A stretch of DNA of 64,000 nt, taken from the NCBI GenBank assembly GCA_900541875.1, contig UQLF01000009.1:24194-88193 (forward strand), read 5' to 3'. The notes beneath the pieces were generated by a model. It worked only from the letters and a program-made list of their open reading frames with translations, ran no database searches and was not told the origin of the DNA. Every line of letters starts with the position of its first letter. Position 1 is the stretch's first letter. The DNA is from an uncultured Collinsella sp. (GTDB lineage: Bacteria > Actinomycetota > Coriobacteriia > Coriobacteriales > Coriobacteriaceae). The position numbers and the translations under genes were made by a program. Positions 40,740 through 49,189 of this stretch are shown one piece after another.

Positions 40740-42064
40740 GTTTGCAAACAAGGATTAAGGCGGCTGGCGCGGTCGCGGCAGCAGCGCCTGTTGACGCGGG
40801 GCGCCACCGTGCCGTCAAGCGCCGCACCAAACGCGCCGTGATGGACCGCATGGGCTATGACGAGGTGGCGCGTATCAGCGCATACATCGATTCGGCGCGC
40901 GCCCGCTCGGAATTGCGTCCTGCGGTGGAGGCAGCGCTCAACGTGGAAGAGCCGACCGACCTGGCGACGCCCGAGCGTGAGACCATCATCGATGAGATCT
41001 TGGACGACGTGGTGGGCCTGGGCCCACTGCAGCCGCTCATCGAGGACGACACCGTCACCGAGATTATGGTCAACGGTTGTCGCTCGGCTTTCTTTGAGCG
41101 CGGCGGCGTCTTATATCCCATCGAGCATGCGTTTGAGGATGACGAGCAGATCCGCGTGCTCATCGACCGCATCATCTCGCCGCTGGGCAGGCGCATCGAC
41201 GAGCGCAGCCCCATCGTCAACGCTCGCCTCAAGACGGGCTATCGCGTCAACGCGGTGATTCCTCCTGTGGCGATCGATGGGCCGATCCTCACCATCCGTA
41301 AGTTCTCAGACCGTATCTGTTCGTTGGACGAGCTTGTGGGCCTGGGGTCGCTACCGCTTTGGTATGCGCAGCTGCTTTCGTGTGCGGTATCGCTGCGTCA
41401 AGATCTGGCGGTTGCAGGTGGCACGGGATCGGGCAAGACCACGCTGCTCAACGCGCTGTCGTGCGAGATATCCACCGGCGAGCGCATCGTGACGATCGAG
41501 GACTCCGCCGAGCTCAAGTTTGCGCATCACCCACATGTGGTTCGCTTGGAGGCGCGTGAGGCTTCAATTGAGGGCGAGGGCGCGGTGACAATCCGCGACC
41601 TGGTGACCAACGCCCTGCGCATGCGTCCCGACCGTATTGTGGTGGGCGAGGTGCGCGGTGCGGAATGTTGCGACATGCTGCAGGCCATGAACACCGGGCA
41701 CGATGGGTCGCTCACCACGCTTCATGCGGGCACCGAGCAGGAGACCGTGGTGCGTTTGACGCTGCTTGCGCGCTATGGCATCGATCTGCCGAGCGAGCTT
41801 ATCGAGGAGCAGATCGCCATGGCGCTCGACGGCATCGTGATGTCCGAGCGCCATGCGGACGGCAGGCGTTTCGTGTCCTCCTATTCGGGGGTGCGACGCG
41901 GCGCGTCGGGCGGCGTGGAGCTTGAGCGCTACGTGACGTTCGATGCCGCCACGCGCACCTGGACGCTCGATCGCGAGCCTCCGTTTATCGCAGAGGGCCT
42001 GCGCTCGGGAACACTCACGCAAGAGGAGGTGGACGAGTGGAGATCGTTGTGCCCCTCGTCGTAG
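40736..42064 (+). CDS. tadA: TadA/CpaF secretion ATPase
   Basis: 442 aa; ATGA overlap with tadZ. A PilT/VirB11-type hexameric motor for Flp pilus assembly and possibly retraction. N-terminal domain (about 50-200) includes [29 protein letters not shown]. Walker [10 protein letters not shown] is at 228-236, an Asp/Glu box in [13 protein letters not shown], Walker B in [14 protein letters not shown], then the His box [12 protein letters not shown]. All motifs intact, so it should be active. Confidence 0.95.
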   Translation: MSLQTRIKAAGAVAAAAPVDAGRHRAVKRRTKRAVMDRMGYDEVARISAYIDSARARSELRPAVEAALNVEEPTDLATPERETIIDEILDDVVGLGPLQPLIEDDTVTEIMVNGCRSAFFERGGVLYPIEHAFEDDEQIRVLIDRIISPLGRRIDERSPIVNARLKTGYRVNAVIPPVAIDGPILTIRKFSDRICSLDELVGLGSLPLWYAQLLSCAVSLRQDLAVAGGTGSGKTTLLNALSCEISTGERIVTIEDSAELKFAHHPHVVRLEAREASIEGEGAVTIRDLVTNALRMRPDRIVVGEVRGAECCDMLQAMNTGHDGSLTTLHAGTEQETVVRLTLLARYGIDLPSELIEEQIAMALDGIVMSERHADGRRFVSSYSGVRRGASGGVELERYVTFDAATRTWTLDREPPFIAEGLRSGTLTQEEVDEWRSLCPSS

Positions 42065-42957
42065 GGGGTTTGACAGGGCTTTCTGCCGCGGTGGCGTGCG
42101 GGGCGGAGCCTCGTGCGCCGCGCGTGCCGCCGTTGGTCAGCCATGTGCTTGAATCGGTTGCCGAGAAGCTGCCGCGCGAGCTGGTAGATAACGACCTGCT
42201 AAAAAAGATTGCCCGCTCCTGGGCGGCGCTGGTTCCAGCACATCGCCTTGGCCTTGTCATCGAGGACGACGAGGCGCGCCTGGCATGCTTGCTGCTGTCG
42301 AGTGGCGTCTGCGGCATTGCCCTGACTGTCGTATCGCTGTCGCCTATCGGCTTTGTCCTGGGGCTGCTCGCACCGTTTGGTGTAGGCGCCGCTCGCGACA
42401 CTTTCGACCGTCGCCGCGAGCAACACGATGTGGAAGAAGCCATGCCCGAGGCCTTTACGGCGCTCTCCATGTCGCTCGCCTCGGGTCATTCACTGGCCCA
42501 GGGCATGAGGTTTGTGGGAACTCACGCGCAAGAGCCGGTGCATACCGAGTTTTTGCGCGTGGCGGCGGCGATCGACTGCGGCGTCTCGGCGACTGATGCG
42601 TTGGATGACCTGCTCGACCGTATCGATGCCCCCGGTCTTTCGCTTGTCACCTTGGCGCTCAAGGTGTCGCAGCGAACTGGTGCCCCGCTTGCCGACCTGT
42701 TATCCGAGGCGTCGAGCATGGTGGGGGAGCGCATTGAGCTCAAGCGCCGCCTGGACGTCAAGACATCGCAGGCTCGTATGTCGGCACACATGGTCTCGGC
42801 GATGCCGGCGGGTATGTGCGCGGTGCTGGCGCTGCTTTCGGCCGACTTTCGCCGCGGCCTTGCAACGCCGACGGGTGCCGGTGCCGTGGTGCTGGGGCTT
42901 GCCCTCAACGCCGTCGCCCTGGTGGTCATCCGACGCATTATGCGGGTGGAGCTATGA
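42037..42957 (+). CDS. tadB: Tad pilus inner-membrane platform protein TadB
   Basis: 306 aa from GTG 42037 with AGAGGAGG 7 nt upstream, overlapping tadA by 28 nt. T2SSF domain about 130-255 (EAMPEAFTALSMSLASGHSLAQGMRFVG, then DLLDRIDAPGLSLVTLALKVSQRTGAPLADLL) with membrane helices near 85-115 and at the C-terminus (about 265-300). With TadC it forms the membrane platform driven by TadA. Confidence 0.92.
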   Translation: MEIVVPLVVGGLTGLSAAVACGAEPRAPRVPPLVSHVLESVAEKLPRELVDNDLLKKIARSWAALVPAHRLGLVIEDDEARLACLLLSSGVCGIALTVVSLSPIGFVLGLLAPFGVGAARDTFDRRREQHDVEEAMPEAFTALSMSLASGHSLAQGMRFVGTHAQEPVHTEFLRVAAAIDCGVSATDALDDLLDRIDAPGLSLVTLALKVSQRTGAPLADLLSEASSMVGERIELKRRLDVKTSQARMSAHMVSAMPAGMCAVLALLSADFRRGLATPTGAGAVVLGLALNAVALVVIRRIMRVEL

Positions 42958-43595
42958 GTGCCCTGGTCGGGGTCGCGGCGTGCCTGTGCGCGTTCAGCGT
43001 GTTTATCGTGACGGGTTTGGAGCGCGCGGACGCACGCAAGATCGTCCAGGCCTGCAAACGTGAAGCGCTGCTGGTTGTTACGGCTACTCGATCGGTGACC
43101 AATGCCCTGGCAGCACGGTTGAATGGCGCGCTCGGCACGGGTGATACGGCGCAGGTGTCGCTTGGCGAGGTGTCCGAGATGATCGACGTGGTGCGTCTGG
43201 GGCTTTCGGCTGGCCTTTCGTTCGATGCGGCGCTTGAGGTTTTTTGCGCCAATCGCCGATCGACGTTGGCGCTCCGCCTTGAGCGAGCCTGCATGGCATG
43301 GCAGGTGGGCGTAGGGACGCGAGAGGATGAGCTTCTGGCGGCCGCGCGCGACCTGGATGTGCGGGCGCTCGAGACCTTTGCCATCACAGCGGGGCAGGCG
43401 CTTGCCCTCGGTGCCCCGCTTGCCGAGACGCTGGCGGCCCAAAGTCGCGAGATTCGCGCGGCCCATCGCGCCGCGGTCGAGCGCGAGATCGAGCGTGCGC
43501 CGGTCAAGCTGCTGATTCCCACCGGCACGCTCATCTTGCCGGCGTTGCTTCTGTCCATATTGGGCCCGCTGCTGGGAGCAGGCGGGATGATGTAG
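42954..43595 (+). CDS. tadC: Tad pilus inner-membrane platform protein TadC
   Basis: 213 aa from ATG 42954, ATGA overlap with tadB. N-terminal membrane segment (MSALVGVAACLCAFSVFIVTG), a T2SSF domain (about 75-200: SEMIDVVRLGLSAGLSFDAALEVFC, then ALETFAITAGQALALGAPLAETLAAQS) and a C-terminal membrane segment (LIPTGTLILPALLLSILGPLL). Shorter than typical TadC (about 300 aa), having lost part of the first membrane region. Confidence 0.9.
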   Translation: MSALVGVAACLCAFSVFIVTGLERADARKIVQACKREALLVVTATRSVTNALAARLNGALGTGDTAQVSLGEVSEMIDVVRLGLSAGLSFDAALEVFCANRRSTLALRLERACMAWQVGVGTREDELLAAARDLDVRALETFAITAGQALALGAPLAETLAAQSREIRAAHRAAVEREIERAPVKLLIPTGTLILPALLLSILGPLLGAGGMM

Positions 43596-43605
43596 GGAGG
43601 AATAC

Positions 43606-43839
43606 ATGAACACGATGACTGACGCTGCTGGCAAGGTCCAGGGCTGGGCGTATTGCCGGGCGGCACATGTTCGCCGGCGTGCCGAGGAACTGCTGCGGGA
43701 GGAGAGTGCGCAGGGCACCACCGAGTACGCCATCCTGGTCGGTGTGCTCGTGGTGATCGCCATCATTGCCATCGTCGCATTTAAGGGCAAGGTCCAAGAT
43801 CTATGGAGCGCTATCAGCGAGGGCATCAACAGCCTGTAG
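43606..43839 (+). CDS. Flp-type pilin
   Basis: 77 aa, the likely major pilin. A basic leader of about 38 residues (HVRRRAEELLREESAQG) leads into TTEYAILVGVLVVIAIIAIVAF, the type IVb pilin signature with a Gly before the cleavage site and a Glu-Tyr pair. The mature part is only about 40 residues. GGAGG precedes ATG 43606. No TadV/CpaA prepilin peptidase gene is in the operon, so processing must rely on an enzyme encoded elsewhere. Confidence 0.88.
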   Translation: MNTMTDAAGKVQGWAYCRAAHVRRRAEELLREESAQGTTEYAILVGVLVVIAIIAIVAFKGKVQDLWSAISEGINSL

Positions 43840-44366
43840 AGGGCGCCCGTCCCGTCGGCGCGTTGCTGGTGCTCGCCTGTGCGGTCGTGGCGGTGGCAGT
43901 GGCGGTTTGGGGGCTTAACGCAGCACGGCAACAACGTTTAGGGGTTGCCGCGGATGCGGGCTCGGGTTCGGCTGCGACGTCTCAAAAAGACGATGCGCGA
44001 GACGCGGACGATGCGAATGCCGCCGTCACGGCGCAAACGTTCTTGCAAACACTCGACGAGCGAGCGGGCGCTGCAACGGGTTCATCGGCAAACAATGCTG
44101 TCGCTGTCCGTCTCGCATGGTCCGAGTGCCGACCGATGACCGAAGCGGCGGCAGATATGCTGCGCGCCTATCGCGAGGTGCCCACGGCGCAACTTGCTCT
44201 GGGCGGCTATCTCGACATCAAGGGCAACGTGTGGGGCGCTATCGTGCGCGACGGACGCGGCTGGGTCGATATGGTGACGGTTGCCGCGGATGCTGGTGAT
44301 ACTTCGTGTCGCCTGCGCGTGGTCCGCCTGACCCCGCAGACAACGAACTCAAAGGAGGGGTCGTGA
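43803..44366 (+). CDS. Membrane-anchored protein of the Tad operon
   Basis: 187 aa from ATG 43803, overlapping the pilin gene by 37 nt. One N-terminal transmembrane segment (about 17-38: PVGALLVLACAVVAVAVAVWGL), an Ala/Asp-rich linker (50-80) and an extracytoplasmic domain (about 85-180) with two Cys (SECRPM and TSCRLR) that may form a disulfide. No family recognised. Its place between two pilin-like genes suggests a pilus accessory role. Confidence 0.72.
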   Translation: MERYQRGHQQPVEGARPVGALLVLACAVVAVAVAVWGLNAARQQRLGVAADAGSGSAATSQKDDARDADDANAAVTAQTFLQTLDERAGAATGSSANNAVAVRLAWSECRPMTEAAADMLRAYREVPTAQLALGGYLDIKGNVWGAIVRDGRGWVDMVTVAADAGDTSCRLRVVRLTPQTTNSKEGS

Positions 44367-44367
44367 A

Positions 44368-44586
44368 ATGCATGACGTCCTGCGCGAGGAATCTGCCCAG
44401 GCAACGGTCGAATACGCCATCGTCACGGTGGCGCTGCTTTCCATCGTGCTGGCGATCGCGGGGCTTTGGCGTGCCGGTACCGATGGGCGCTTGGCGGCGC
44501 TGGTCGAGCGGGCGGCATCTCACGGCGTCACCTCGACATCGGTTGTCGACGCTGCTGCGGGTGCTAAGGACATCGCGTTGTATTGA
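44368..44586 (+). CDS. Small pilin-like protein (Flp/TadE type)
   Basis: 72 aa. Starts MHDVLREESAQATVEYAIVTVALLSIVLAIAGLW: a short basic/acidic leader, the AQATVEY prepilin-like motif and one hydrophobic helix, then a short soluble tail. Likely a minor pilin. GGAGG precedes the ATG by 7-8 nt; the gene starts 1 bp after the upstream stop. Confidence 0.8.
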   Translation: MHDVLREESAQATVEYAIVTVALLSIVLAIAGLWRAGTDGRLAALVERAASHGVTSTSVVDAAAGAKDIALY

Positions 44587-45058
44587 TATCGCGCGCGAGG
44601 ACCGGGCGCAGTCTACGGTCGAGGCCGCTTTTTTGCTGCCGACGTTTTTGACGCTCATCCTTCTCGCACTGCAACCGGTGTGCCTGCTTTATACGCGCGC
44701 GGTCATGGAGTCTGCCGCCGCCGAGACCGCGCGGCTCATGACCACGACGACGGCGGAGGACGACGATCTTAAGGAGTTCACCCGCCGCCGGCTTGCCGCA
44801 GTGCCCAACGTTTCGATCTTTCATGCCGGCGGGCCGTTGTCGTGGGATATCGAGCTTGGTCGGGCCGATGCGGGTGGCGTCTCGTCCGTGTCCGTTTCCG
44901 GCGAGGTCAAGCCGTTGCCTGTGATCGGTGCGTTTGCGCAGGCTATGGGTGGTACCGCCGAGGGCGGCTACGTTGAGCTCGAGGTCGATGTCTCGTATCA
45001 ATCACGTCCCGAATGGCTGGAGGGAGATTATGATTCGTGGATTGCTGCATGGGATTAA
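44561..45058 (+). CDS. TadE-like pseudopilin
   Basis: 165 aa if GTG 44561 is the start; no clear RBS is visible and the start is the least certain in the operon. The body reads EDRAQSTVEAAFLLPTFLTLILLALQPVCLLYTRAVMESAAAETARLM, the TadE pattern (TVEAAFLLP plus a helix), followed by a beta-rich domain (about 75-160). It overlaps the upstream pilin-like gene by 26 nt, indicating translational coupling. Confidence 0.78.
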   Translation: MLRTSRCIDIAREDRAQSTVEAAFLLPTFLTLILLALQPVCLLYTRAVMESAAAETARLMTTTTAEDDDLKEFTRRRLAAVPNVSIFHAGGPLSWDIELGRADAGGVSSVSVSGEVKPLPVIGAFAQAMGGTAEGGYVELEVDVSYQSRPEWLEGDYDSWIAAWD

Positions 45059-47183
45059 GCGTTTCTGGTCTAGACGCGTTTTGACGCGCCGTCCGAGCTG
45101 TCATCGCAAGCGAGGCGGCTTTATGGGCCGCGCCGGTGTCGATCTGTTTATCGAAGACGGCGCCTATACCACGCTTTCTTCTGCCGTGGTCATCTTAGTG
45201 GTGCTCACGTTGTTGTTTTCGTCGACCGCGGCGATATGGAGCATGTCGCGTGCCGGGGATACCCAGGTGGCGGCCGATAGCGGCGCGCTGGCGGGTGCCA
45301 ACGTAGTGTCGTCCTATCACACGGCTGCCACGGTGGTCGATGCGAGCATCTTGAGTTTGGGCCTGGCGGGGTTTACCACGATCGGGACGGGCCTGGTCGC
45401 CATCCTCATCCCGGGTGCCGAACCAGTTGCCGGCAATATGGTCGACACCGGGATTGAGATCATTAAAACGCGCAACAAGTTTGCCAAAAGCGCATCGGAA
45501 GGCTTACAGAAAATCGAGACGGCTCTGCCGTATCTGATCGCCGCGCGTGCCACGCAGGCGGTGTCGGCGCAGGATACCGATAGTGTGACCTATACCGGTA
45601 CAGCGCTTGCCGTGCCCAGGACATCCGAGTCGGACTTCGCTGCGCTCGAGGGGTCCGAGATCTCGACCGATGCCATTAAAGACACATCAGATGATTTAGA
45701 GCGTGCGGCCGAGGAGCTGCGGAAGGCTTCTGAGGACACGGCGAAGGCTAAAGAGTGCGCTTGGCTGGCGGATTGTGGTGGGTCGGACGAGAGTTCGATT
45801 GGCAAGTACTCGTGTATGTGGGAGCGTGCGAAAAAACTAGCAGAACTATCTGACAGTCAGAACCGTCATGAAAAGTCGAGCATCACATGGGAGCCGCAAA
45901 TTGCGCTCGATCGCGCGAAGGCCTACTATCGCCAGCGCCTGGCAAATGAGAAACCGCTTGGCGAGGGTCCGGAAAAACAGGCAGATTCTGCTGCACGAAA
46001 GGTGTTCTTCGCTTATGCGAGCGAAGAAGTCGAGCGGGCATATATAACTGAAAAGGACGGCAAAGTTTCCGCCCACATTCCTTTCCTTCCGCGAAATCCA
46101 GATGAGGCGCGGGCGACTGAACTCTATACCGATGCGTGTTGGCCCACGAGTGAAGTAGATAAAGTTACCTATTTGCATTATGGGACTGACTGTCCAAATT
46201 ACAAAAAAGGAAAGCCAGGTGGGCTGGCATCCGTCGCAGATTTTGACGGTCACGAAACGTGTAGCGAATGCCATTTCGGTGTGTCGTCTTTAGGGTACGT
46301 TGCGATTGCAACGACTTCTGTCGAAAGGGGCTTCGAGTACCACTTCGATAAGTTCAAAGAGGCCCTGGAAGACTACGTCGAATGCCGCAACAAAGAACTC
46401 GAACTTGAGCGCCAGACCGAGGATGAGGCCGACCGTGCAGGCAATGCATTTGACCAGGCTATCAAGGAGCTTTCCGGCGAGCGCCCGCGTATCGCCCCAC
46501 CTGGACGCAACGGCGTGGTCGCATTTGCAGTTTCGGGTGACATTGCCAGCCCCGATCAACTTAACTCCTCGTTTAACACGGCAGTCAGGCTTGGCGATCG
46601 CGGTGCTATCTCTGCCGCGGTGCTGGCGCCCGATGAGGCGACGGCGCAAAACAACGTGCTTTCGCGATTTTTCTCGACATTGAAGGAACGCTCGGGCGGC
46701 GTTGCCGGCGTGCTCGACGGCGTCATGGATGTTTGGGGACGGCTGCTCGTAGGATACGGTGATATTCAAGGTTCGGCCGACGAACTTATGGACGAGATGA
46801 TTAAGGGCCTAGGAGGGGGCAGCGGCGCGTTGGGCTCCATCGCATCGTGGCTCGGCGATACCGTTTCGGCGTCCGTGGCGGCGCTGGGTTTGGAACCGTG
46901 CGACTTGCGCCTGCGAAAGCCGGTGCTGACCGATTCCGCCAATGTCATTAAGAGTCCGGGGTCTGACATTGCGGGTCTCTCTCAAGCGCAAGACAAACTG
47001 CGAAGTATTCCGTTGGGCGTGACCGATCCCAAGGCGCTTTGCGAGGCGTTGGAATATCAAGTCGAACGCACCATTAGCGGTACGGTGTTCACACTTGCGG
47101 AGATTCCTCTGCCCGGCGGCGGCTCCATCCCGCTCACCGTCGATGTCGCCACGCTGGTTGGCGCTCTGGGCGGTGGGTCGTAA
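45030..47183 (+). CDS. TadG-like large pilus-operon protein
   Basis: 717 aa from ATG 45030 with GGAGG 6 nt upstream. N-terminal anchor and helix (about 30-100: AYTTLSSAVVILVVLTLLFSSTAAIWSMSRAGDTQVAADSGALAGANVVSSY) match the TadG/Flp-assembly N-terminal pattern. The rest is a long extracytoplasmic part with a helical, charged segment (about 200-280), Cys-containing stretches (CAWLADCGG, CSECHFGVS) and no recognised adhesin domain. The middle of the gene (about 45840-46290) is visibly AT-richer than its flanks, which suggests fast change or replacement of the exposed part. Confidence 0.75.
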   Translation: MIRGLLHGIKRFWSRRVLTRRPSCHRKRGGFMGRAGVDLFIEDGAYTTLSSAVVILVVLTLLFSSTAAIWSMSRAGDTQVAADSGALAGANVVSSYHTAATVVDASILSLGLAGFTTIGTGLVAILIPGAEPVAGNMVDTGIEIIKTRNKFAKSASEGLQKIETALPYLIAARATQAVSAQDTDSVTYTGTALAVPRTSESDFAALEGSEISTDAIKDTSDDLERAAEELRKASEDTAKAKECAWLADCGGSDESSIGKYSCMWERAKKLAELSDSQNRHEKSSITWEPQIALDRAKAYYRQRLANEKPLGEGPEKQADSAARKVFFAYASEEVERAYITEKDGKVSAHIPFLPRNPDEARATELYTDACWPTSEVDKVTYLHYGTDCPNYKKGKPGGLASVADFDGHETCSECHFGVSSLGYVAIATTSVERGFEYHFDKFKEALEDYVECRNKELELERQTEDEADRAGNAFDQAIKELSGERPRIAPPGRNGVVAFAVSGDIASPDQLNSSFNTAVRLGDRGAISAAVLAPDEATAQNNVLSRFFSTLKERSGGVAGVLDGVMDVWGRLLVGYGDIQGSADELMDEMIKGLGGGSGALGSIASWLGDTVSASVAALGLEPCDLRLRKPVLTDSANVIKSPGSDIAGLSQAQDKLRSIPLGVTDPKALCEALEYQVERTISGTVFTLAEIPLPGGGSIPLTVDVATLVGALGGGS

Positions 47184-47659
47184 TGAGTATCCGCATGCGT
47201 CTGCGCGAGGAGCGCGCCCAAGCGACGGTTGAGATGGCAGTGGTTACGCCCGTTTTGCTGGTGCTGGCACTCATCGTGTACAACGTCATGATCTTTGCCA
47301 GCGCTGTCGCGCGCTTCGACCGCGTGGTGCCCGACATCGTGTTGGCGCACGCTGTGGCGCCGGGCGGGGAGGGTGACGAGAACTCTGCCGATGCCTCGGT
47401 GATGGTCCAGACTCAAATTCTGAATGCCATGGAAGGCTATGACTTGCGGATCGAAGTGTCGAGCGAGCAAGGCGCGGAGGCATCGGATGGTGGCCTGCTC
47501 TCCCTATCCGGTACGTTTAGGACCTACACCTGCACCATGCACTATGAGCCGTGGCCGACTTCTCTCAGCATTGCTGGCGTTCCGCTGGGGGCGCCGACAA
47601 CGTTGTCGCACGAGCGCGCGGTGACGGTCGATCCATGGCGTCCGGGGGTGGTCATGTGA
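47183..47659 (+). CDS. TadE-like pseudopilin 2
   Basis: 158 aa; its ATG shares an A with the upstream TAA. REERAQATVEMAVVTPVLLVLALIVYNVMIF gives the TadE motif (ATVEMAVV) and membrane helix, followed by a small extracytoplasmic domain. Third pilin-like protein with the AQ(A/S)TVE word in the operon. Likely a minor pilin. Confidence 0.85.
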   Translation: MSIRMRLREERAQATVEMAVVTPVLLVLALIVYNVMIFASAVARFDRVVPDIVLAHAVAPGGEGDENSADASVMVQTQILNAMEGYDLRIEVSSEQGAEASDGGLLSLSGTFRTYTCTMHYEPWPTSLSIAGVPLGAPTTLSHERAVTVDPWRPGVVM

Positions 47660-48015
47660 CCGCGGTCTCGTCCTACATCGCCTACGCGCGGGCACTCAAC
47701 AGGCTGGGTTGGACGCCGGCCGAGTTTGTGGTGGCGGAGTCGTTTGTCGTGCGCCTGCGCGGCATGCTGGGACGGCGTCCGGTTGCCGCCAACGGCCTGC
47801 CGCTCGTCATGGCGTTTCCACGCTGCTCTTCGGTCCATACGTGTTTTATGGCCTATCCCATCGACATCGCCTTTATCGACGCACGCGGCTATGTCCTCGT
47901 ATGCTACGAAAACGTACGTCCCTGGCGTATGTGCTCCTGCCCCGGCGCCTGGGCGGTATTGGAACGCCCTTCAATCCTCGCTACACCTCCCGCCCTGCAA
48001 CAAGTGCCGGCGTAA
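47656..48015 (+). CDS. DUF192 family protein
   Basis: 119 aa from GTG 47656, overlapping the TadE stop (GTGA). Contains the DUF192 core: VAESFVVRLRGMLGRRP, then CSSVHTCFMAYPIDIAFIDARGYVL, and a later WRMCSCPGAWAVLE. DUF192 proteins are small beta folds of unknown function, often fused to or beside secretion and pilus genes. No signal peptide here. Last gene of the Tad operon. Confidence 0.85.
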   Translation: MTAVSSYIAYARALNRLGWTPAEFVVAESFVVRLRGMLGRRPVAANGLPLVMAFPRCSSVHTCFMAYPIDIAFIDARGYVLVCYENVRPWRMCSCPGAWAVLERPSILATPPALQQVPA

Positions 48016-48095
48016 GAGATTGGCGACAGCGGACTTTCGTCATACAAAATTGGGTAAGTTTGGCAGGAGATTGAATAGGCTCGACAAAGGGGTCG

Positions 48096-48383
48096 ATGAT
48101 GGGCAAGACGTATACGGCCGCTAATGGTCAGGTTGTAACGGATGAAATGATTGACGCGTGGTGCGAGTCGTACGAGCGCGGAGAGTTACCGGATGGCGAA
48201 CACACCGTTGGTGGGATCGTGCATGGACGGCCCCCGCTCTCAGGTGAGGGGACGGCAACGCTGTCGGTCAAGATTCCTCTGGGAATGAAGGAGGCCATTC
48301 GTCGACGGGCGGCTGCCGAGGGGATGACGCCAAGTGAGTTTGCCCGTGCGGCTCTGAGCGAAAAACTTCTTGCTGCCGGCTGA
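48096..48383 (+). CDS. Ribbon-helix-helix protein, antitoxin-like
   Basis: 95 aa from ATG 48096 (48099 also possible) with AAAGG 5 nt upstream. The C-terminal half (about 50-93: GTATLSVKIPLGMKEAIRRRAAAEGMTPSEFARAALSEKLL) is a ribbon-helix-helix DNA-binding domain. The N-terminal half is acidic (MIDAWCESYERGELPDGEHT) as in antitoxins that cap a toxin. No toxin gene is adjacent on either side, so it may be a solitary antitoxin or a regulator. Confidence 0.78.
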   Translation: MMGKTYTAANGQVVTDEMIDAWCESYERGELPDGEHTVGGIVHGRPPLSGEGTATLSVKIPLGMKEAIRRRAAAEGMTPSEFARAALSEKLLAAG

Positions 48384-48424
48384 TGCCTCTGACGTGCCGA
48401 TTTATAGAACCGAGGCCGTGCTCA

Positions 48425-48474
48425 AAAACTTTTTTAAAATTCTCGGTTGACCGGAACGCGTCCTTGGTTATACT
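48425..48474 (+). promoter_or_regulatory. tRNA-Phe promoter with UP element
   Basis: AAAAACTTTTTTAAAATT (48424-48441), then TTGACC (48447-48452), 16 bp, TATACT (48469-48474). A GCCTTG-aaa-CAAGGC hairpin (48481-48495) sits in the short 5' leader. Confidence 0.75.
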
Positions 48475-48506
48475 AATCAAGCCTTGAAACAAGGCACACC
48501 TCAAAT

Positions 48507-48561
<55 letters not shown>

Positions 48562-48579
<18 letters not shown>

Positions 48580-48811
48580 CCTTGAATTGACTAGGACCTC
48601 TGCAAAGGGGTCCTTTTCTTTTATGAAGCCCCCCACATGGAATCGAACCCCGTGAGGGCGCGGAGCTGAGTAAACGCGTAAGCGTTTGCCAGCGCAGCTC
48701 GCAAGGCGCGTAAGCGCCGCAGCGGTCCGTCCGCGCAGCGCGCGGACGCGATTCCCTTCCCCGCCACCTTGAATTGACTAGGACCTCTGCAAAGGGGTCC
48801 TTTTCTTTTAT
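48562..48811 (+). repeat. tRNA-Phe downstream duplication composite
   Basis: A perfect 63-bp direct repeat, 48562-48624 and 48749-48811 (step 187), made of the last 18 nt of the tRNA plus 45 nt including its terminator (AGGACC...GGTCC-TTTT). Between the copies are an inverted T-arm segment GGAATCGAACCCC (48639-48651, complement of 48556-48568) and hairpins AAACGCGTAAGCGTTT and GTCCG...CGGAC. Confidence 0.9.
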
Positions 48812-48821
48812 CGAGGGCTCT

Positions 48822-48999
48822 GCGGAAACTGCGTCCCGGAATTTGGATTCAGAGCGGGATGCGTTTTCCGCTTTAAGGCCGCTTGGGAAAGCACGGCCCG
48901 GAATCCCGGTGCCAGAATGGGACGCGCTTTCCTTTTGCGGCCTTTGGCGGAAACTGCGTCCCAGATCCCGCGCTCAGAACGGGATGCGCTTTCCGGCCG
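48822..48999. repeat. Three tandem hairpin units, 63-bp period
   Basis: Units start near 48822, 48885 and 48948. Each is a palindrome of the form GGAAA(c)TGCGTCCC ... GGGATGCG(t)TTTCC with a variable middle. Units 1 and 3 begin with the same GCGGAAACTGCGTCCC. They open short spurious frames on both strands but no supported gene. From 49000 to 49189 nothing further is seen except the RBS of the next gene. Confidence 0.75.
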
Positions 49000-49189
49000 C
49001 CTACTTCCGGCGCATATGTACATCTCGTCGCACCATCCCGAGCCCGTCTGCTCCCAGACATTCCTCCCACTTTTGCGCCACTTTACAGACCGTTCGGTCG
49101 TCTGTCCGCACGCGCGGGTATACTCAAAACGATACTTTTCCTATGCAATACGATGCAGGTTCGGCCTGCACGATCCGAAGGGGGCAGTG

